Source of the DNA: Lingula anatina
Lineage: Eukaryota; Brachiopoda; Lingulata; Lingulida; Lingulidae
NCBI RefSeq assembly: GCF_001039355.2
Contig: NW_019775414.1
Location: 62,001 to 126,000 of the forward strand
Direction: 5' to 3'
Length of the DNA: 64,000 bases
The notes below the pieces were generated by a model. The model saw only the letters and a program-made list of their open reading frames with translations. It ran no database searches and was not told the origin of the DNA. The position numbers and the translations under genes are program-made. Positions 60,181 through 64,000 of this stretch are shown here, in pieces (position 1 is the stretch's first letter; every line of letters starts with the position of its first letter).

Positions 60181-61444
60181 CCCGGATATCAGAGGGTGTC
60201 CCAAGCCCCTCTAATGCCTCGCATGATGGCTCAAATGGTGTCACAATTAGCGATCAAATTGACTTGTGAGGTATAACTGTGTAACATTCATATTTTCTGG
60301 AGGAAACTGACCTGGCTGTCAGTCAGGGGAGTATTTCTCCTTGAAGATGTGTTCACAGCTGGGAAGTGGAGTTTTTTGGCATGTTGGCTAAATTTAGCCT
60401 GTGGGTATGGGCAGATGGTTGAACTTTACCAAGGAAGTAGGTTAAACAGATACCTGTAAGTTTTTATACATGAATGGTACAATGTCTTCAGAGATCATTT
60501 TGTTTCTGTCAGACAGAGGCAATACAGCACGTGCTTTGTTTTTTCTTCTGTGATACTTTTTAAACTGAACCTTTTTAATGTCCATATTGAAGCATTCAAT
60601 CTTTAATACTGAAAATATTACAAAATGGCTGTTTAATTTCTTTAAATGAAAAATGATATCGAAAATTCCTAACAAAAACAGCTCAATTTGTTCACAAAAG
60701 AGTCTTAAGTTACATTTATAGATTGGTTTGTGTAAAATTTAGGACTCCATTTGGAAGAATGCAATATTTCCTGTTGTTGCTTATAGATACAATCAGCAAC
60801 ATGTGTGGGTTTTCAGGAAAGGTAAGAGGAGATGAAAGTTATTGACAGGGGATGGCAGTTATTGGTAAAAAAATGATAATCACAGTCTAGTAAAAATAGT
60901 ATGGCACTGAAGTGAGATCACACTACTGGAAATGCACCATTGCCAGTGTACAAGATTCCAGTTGTTCTTATCCTCAGGGTTTCCCGATACATCATTTGCA
61001 GTACATATTACATCTTAAAAATTACAGCTGAAGGGTAGAGGCAGAAGTGAGCCAGACACTTGGTTGGACCCATGCAGACACTCTTCTTACCTCAGATAGC
61101 TGTTGGTAATGAATGCCCCTCAGATTAGGAAGTCTGAGCTCTTGTCACACCTGAAAGATTTGAATGGCAGGTCTTTGGTTATTTTTTTTCTGGAGGCCTC
61201 CATGCTGGCTGGTCAGTGTGTTTAGCTTGTGCAAACAAACTAGCCACTTTACTGCCACTATTGTGGCCAGTAGTTCTTTACCTACAGGGGATAACAAAAG
61301 AGATTAGTCTGTAATGGTGTATGACAGGTGCTGTGACCTACTGACTTATGTTTACTGTCTGCAAGGTGAACAATATATAGAATTTGCTGTGCTGTTCAGT
61401 TGTTTGGTTGTATATCTCAATACACATTTCCTCCTGTCTTTCAG

Positions 61445-61510
61445 CATGGATTTACTGATGTGTTAGTTGGAATGGAAATTAATGGAAACTGTACAGTGAA
61501 ATGTGACTAG
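61445..61510 (+). other. Candidate terminal exon
   Basis: After the very good acceptor CATTTCCTCCTGTCTTTCAG. One frame is open: HGFTDVLVGMEINGNCTVKC-D then TAG. Not recognised. Confidence 0.2.
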
Positions 61511-62954
61511 TGCTACAAGCATTAGTATCAGCCTGCCAAAACTTGAAGTTACAGTTGAATGATTGGTTTAAAGATGAGGGATAAGTAAAAGTTAACTTTA
61601 ATGCTGGTTGCTGTCAATTGCTTGTCTTATTTCTACCAAACAAAATCCTATACATGGTCCCTTTAAAAACCTGCAATCTGCTTTGATTTTAGAAAACATT
61701 CAAGTGTCTGATCATTTTACAGAAAACCCAGATAACAGAGAAACCAATTTTGCCTATCAGGTGTTATGTGTGATTTTATCTAAATTGCCTTTTGTTGTTT
61801 GAAATTTAATTTCCCCAATGAGCTGGTATTGAAACAACTGCATTAGGATAATCAGATTTCTTTCAGTGAAGCCAAGAGTGGTTCTTGTCAGGTAATATGG
61901 ATTGCAGCAGTATGCTGGGTTGAATAGCATATACTGCTGACAGCTATTTTTAATCAGCAGTCAGATAATATACAGTTTACATAGAGAGATTCCCTGCATT
62001 TTCATTACCTAAGCACAGCACATTATATCAGCAATAACAACAGTGCTGATTGGAAATGCACTGGAATAAGTGCATGACTTTTTGACTTGAACACGTATTA
62101 ACGTGTATTTAATCAAATCAGTGCAGATTGTTATGTCAGAATAAAGTTTTTGTTTCTTTTCACACTGCAAACAAACATTTGATTTAACAATTTCAAGATG
62201 TTTTCCAGAATATGACATGCACCCTGTAACAGAAGCATCACACAATCAGAATGCCCTGGGGTTTTCTTTCTGATTTCAAGACTCAGTTGCTGTTTTATTT
62301 CTTTTCATGGGAGCTAGATCAGAGTCAGATGATAGGGTAACCAAACGATAAAAAATTAACATTATAGCAACATGATCTAAGGAATTTTACTCCTGGGCAG
62401 TGACTTTTTATTACTTATATTTTGGCAAGTAAATACAACAAGTCATTTTGTTTACATTACTGATAAGATTAGTTTGATAGCTGGTGGTGAATTTTGTCTT
62501 GTTAAGTCACAAGATAACTATTTGATGCCACAAGTCAAATATTTCTGTATTCATATACACAGGGAATAGTGTTGAAAGGTACCCATTGTGTGCTGTACCC
62601 TGAAATGAAAAGTTACCTGAAATAAATGTGTTAAAATGTGAAGAATTCATTTTGGGTAGTAAAAATTATTTAACATGCACACACACACACACGCACCACC
62701 AGCATTGGCACGAATGGTTTTGTACTTTATTTTAAGGTGGCCCCTTTTAGTTATAGCAGCAGAAATTTTTAAATGTTATTTTTACATTCTACAGTGATGA
62801 CACAAAGATTTTTACAACAGATAAAGGGATATGATTTTATTAGAACATCATCTACTTAAAAAATGTTTTCATGAATAAGATAATTTAACTCACTGATACT
62901 GTTTTATAAAACTTTGATGCATTCGAAAACACACTTTGTGTTGGTTGATTGACA

Positions 62955-62994
62955 TATTTGAAAGAGATACATTCTGATGTATCTCTTTCAAATA
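62955..62994. repeat. Perfect 18-bp hairpin
   Basis: TATTTGAAAGAGATACAT (62955-62972), loop TCTG, then its exact inverse complement to 62994. Confidence 0.9.
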
Positions 62995-63020
62995 ACTGTA
63001 GTCAAATTATCTACAGTTAA

Positions 63021-63141
63021 ATGAAAGCAATATGTTATGTGATACATTTCCTGGATTCTTTTAACAAATAATTATGAAGGAGTTCATTATTATCTTGTCA
63101 AAGCCATCCTGAAAGTATATCACATAACACATTACTTTCAT
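63021..63141. repeat. Long imperfect hairpin, about 58-bp arms
   Basis: Left arm 63021-63078, loop GGAG (63079-63082), right arm 63083-63141. Arms begin ATGAAAG and TGTTATGTGATA and pair over most of their length with scattered mismatches and small bulges. It could be a foldback element or a small-RNA precursor; neither is shown. Confidence 0.75.
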
Positions 63142-64000
63142 CCATGTGTCCTATGAGTTGTATGTCAAAATGTTATCTCTTGTTGAGACTTTTGCCTGAT
63201 CTATCAACAAAACAACCAAGGGATAAGATTCTGAACTGAAGCTCTGTGGATTAGTGGACAGAGATGTGCTAATGGGGGTAAGCCTGCTTAGTACTTTCTA
63301 TCCAATTTGCAGGTGGTTATCTTAGAAATGGGTGCAAAGACTGGTATTTCATCTGCCATTCTGGATCACCTTACTCAGGAACATTTTATGCTTCAGATTT
63401 TTTTTTATATGATTGACCAAGTAACAGAGGTGTTAATAGTCATGAGTTCAATCTCTCCTTACCCCACCTTCAACAACTATATGATCTCATGTATGAATTG
63501 AATGTTGCTTCATTCTATCTGAACACAATTTTCTCCCTAGCATTAAATTGTGACTTTTACTCGCGTCAGATTAAATTGCGGTTGCTAGGGACTGGCATTA
63601 CCCAATTTAAAACCTTCTTTTAAACCTTCATTTCACATCATTTGAGTGTACCCCTTACCAGGGCCACAGATTGATTTTCCACTAGATATTCACAGATAAT
63701 GTCTCTAGCTATTTCTATACACTTCTCTCTACTGTCCACTGAGAATTTATGTATGGAATTGACTTCATCTCTCAGCTTGGAGATGAACCTAAATACATGT
63801 TGTACAGAGTAGTTTGAGTGCAATTTGAGAGAGGTACAAGATTTTGAAGGACAACATCTCTCAACGCTAACAAGGTTAAATAATTAAGTTTATGTTATTG
63901 AGTGTGAATCAATAGGGACAGACTGAATCAATGCAGTTTTTAAAAAAAATGATTTTACTTGTTGGAAGCTCTAGTTGAAAAATTATTGTGCTGATATGAT

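Larger units (their letters stand above)
43288..64000 (+). other. 20 kb without a firm gene; + strand transcription suspected
   Basis: T and G visibly exceed A and C on the + strand over most of this stretch, as in introns of + strand genes, and unlike the A-rich 18-26 kb that is transcribed leftward. Only weak exon candidates were found, entered separately. It may be introns of a gene running off the right edge, or a noncoding RNA. Confidence 0.35.

Noticed and set aside
1-64000. CRISPR arrays, operons, tRNA or rRNA genes
   Set aside because: No spaced palindromic repeats, no cloverleaf candidates and no rRNA-like blocks were seen; the genome is eukaryotic.

Overview
The window is animal nuclear DNA. 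It is AT-rich, its genes are split by GT-AG introns, AATAAA-type poly(A) signals follow the genes, and microsatellites, homopolymer runs, small inverted-repeat elements and one assembly gap (33035-33391) are scattered through it. The gene content and GC-rich mobile-element ends fit a marine invertebrate, perhaps an echinoderm-like deuterostome, but the phylum is a guess.

Layout from left to right. (1) 1 to about 17.9 kb, + strand: the 3' half of a quaking/QKI (how) STAR-family RNA-binding protein gene. The KH-domain exons lie left of the window. Present are two tandem, apparently mutually exclusive exons that each encode the QUA2 segment, one 420-nt exon for the C-terminal half, and several possible last exons. 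One last exon matches the vertebrate QKI-5 (nuclear isoform) tail. A long 3' UTR follows. (2) 17.98-26.3 kb, - strand: a complete 14-exon TMEM181 gene (484 codons plus stop), tail to tail with quaking. (3) 27.9-28.6 kb, + strand: a two-exon gene for a 101-residue secreted peptide with ten cysteines and no recognised family. (4) 31.17-33.74 kb: a 35-bp minisatellite in two blocks, with small-transposon ends and the gap between them. (5) 36.48-37.99 kb, - strand: an intronless 503-residue type II membrane protein with a PC-esterase/SGNH domain (NXPE-like). (6) 39.16-41.83 kb, - strand: a six-exon gene for a basic, charged-helix protein with an Asp run, family not recognised. (7) 41.9-64 kb: no firm gene. 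The + strand is T/G-rich over 20 kb, as in introns of + strand genes, and a few possible small exons are listed as weak candidates. Several palindromic or duplication-flanked insertions lie here.

The most notable signal is in quaking. Two alternative exons encode 21/24 identical residues of the QUA2 RNA-contact segment, both are 1 mod 3 in length (so using both or neither shifts the frame), and they are separated by a 78-nt intron. Each is preceded by the same bipartite motif ACTAAC-N7-TAAY, which is both the quaking RNA recognition element and an ideal branch-point sequence. This suggests that the protein controls which version of its own RNA-binding surface is made. Quaking and TMEM181 are adjacent here; from memory both lie on human 6q25-q26, so the linkage may be ancient.
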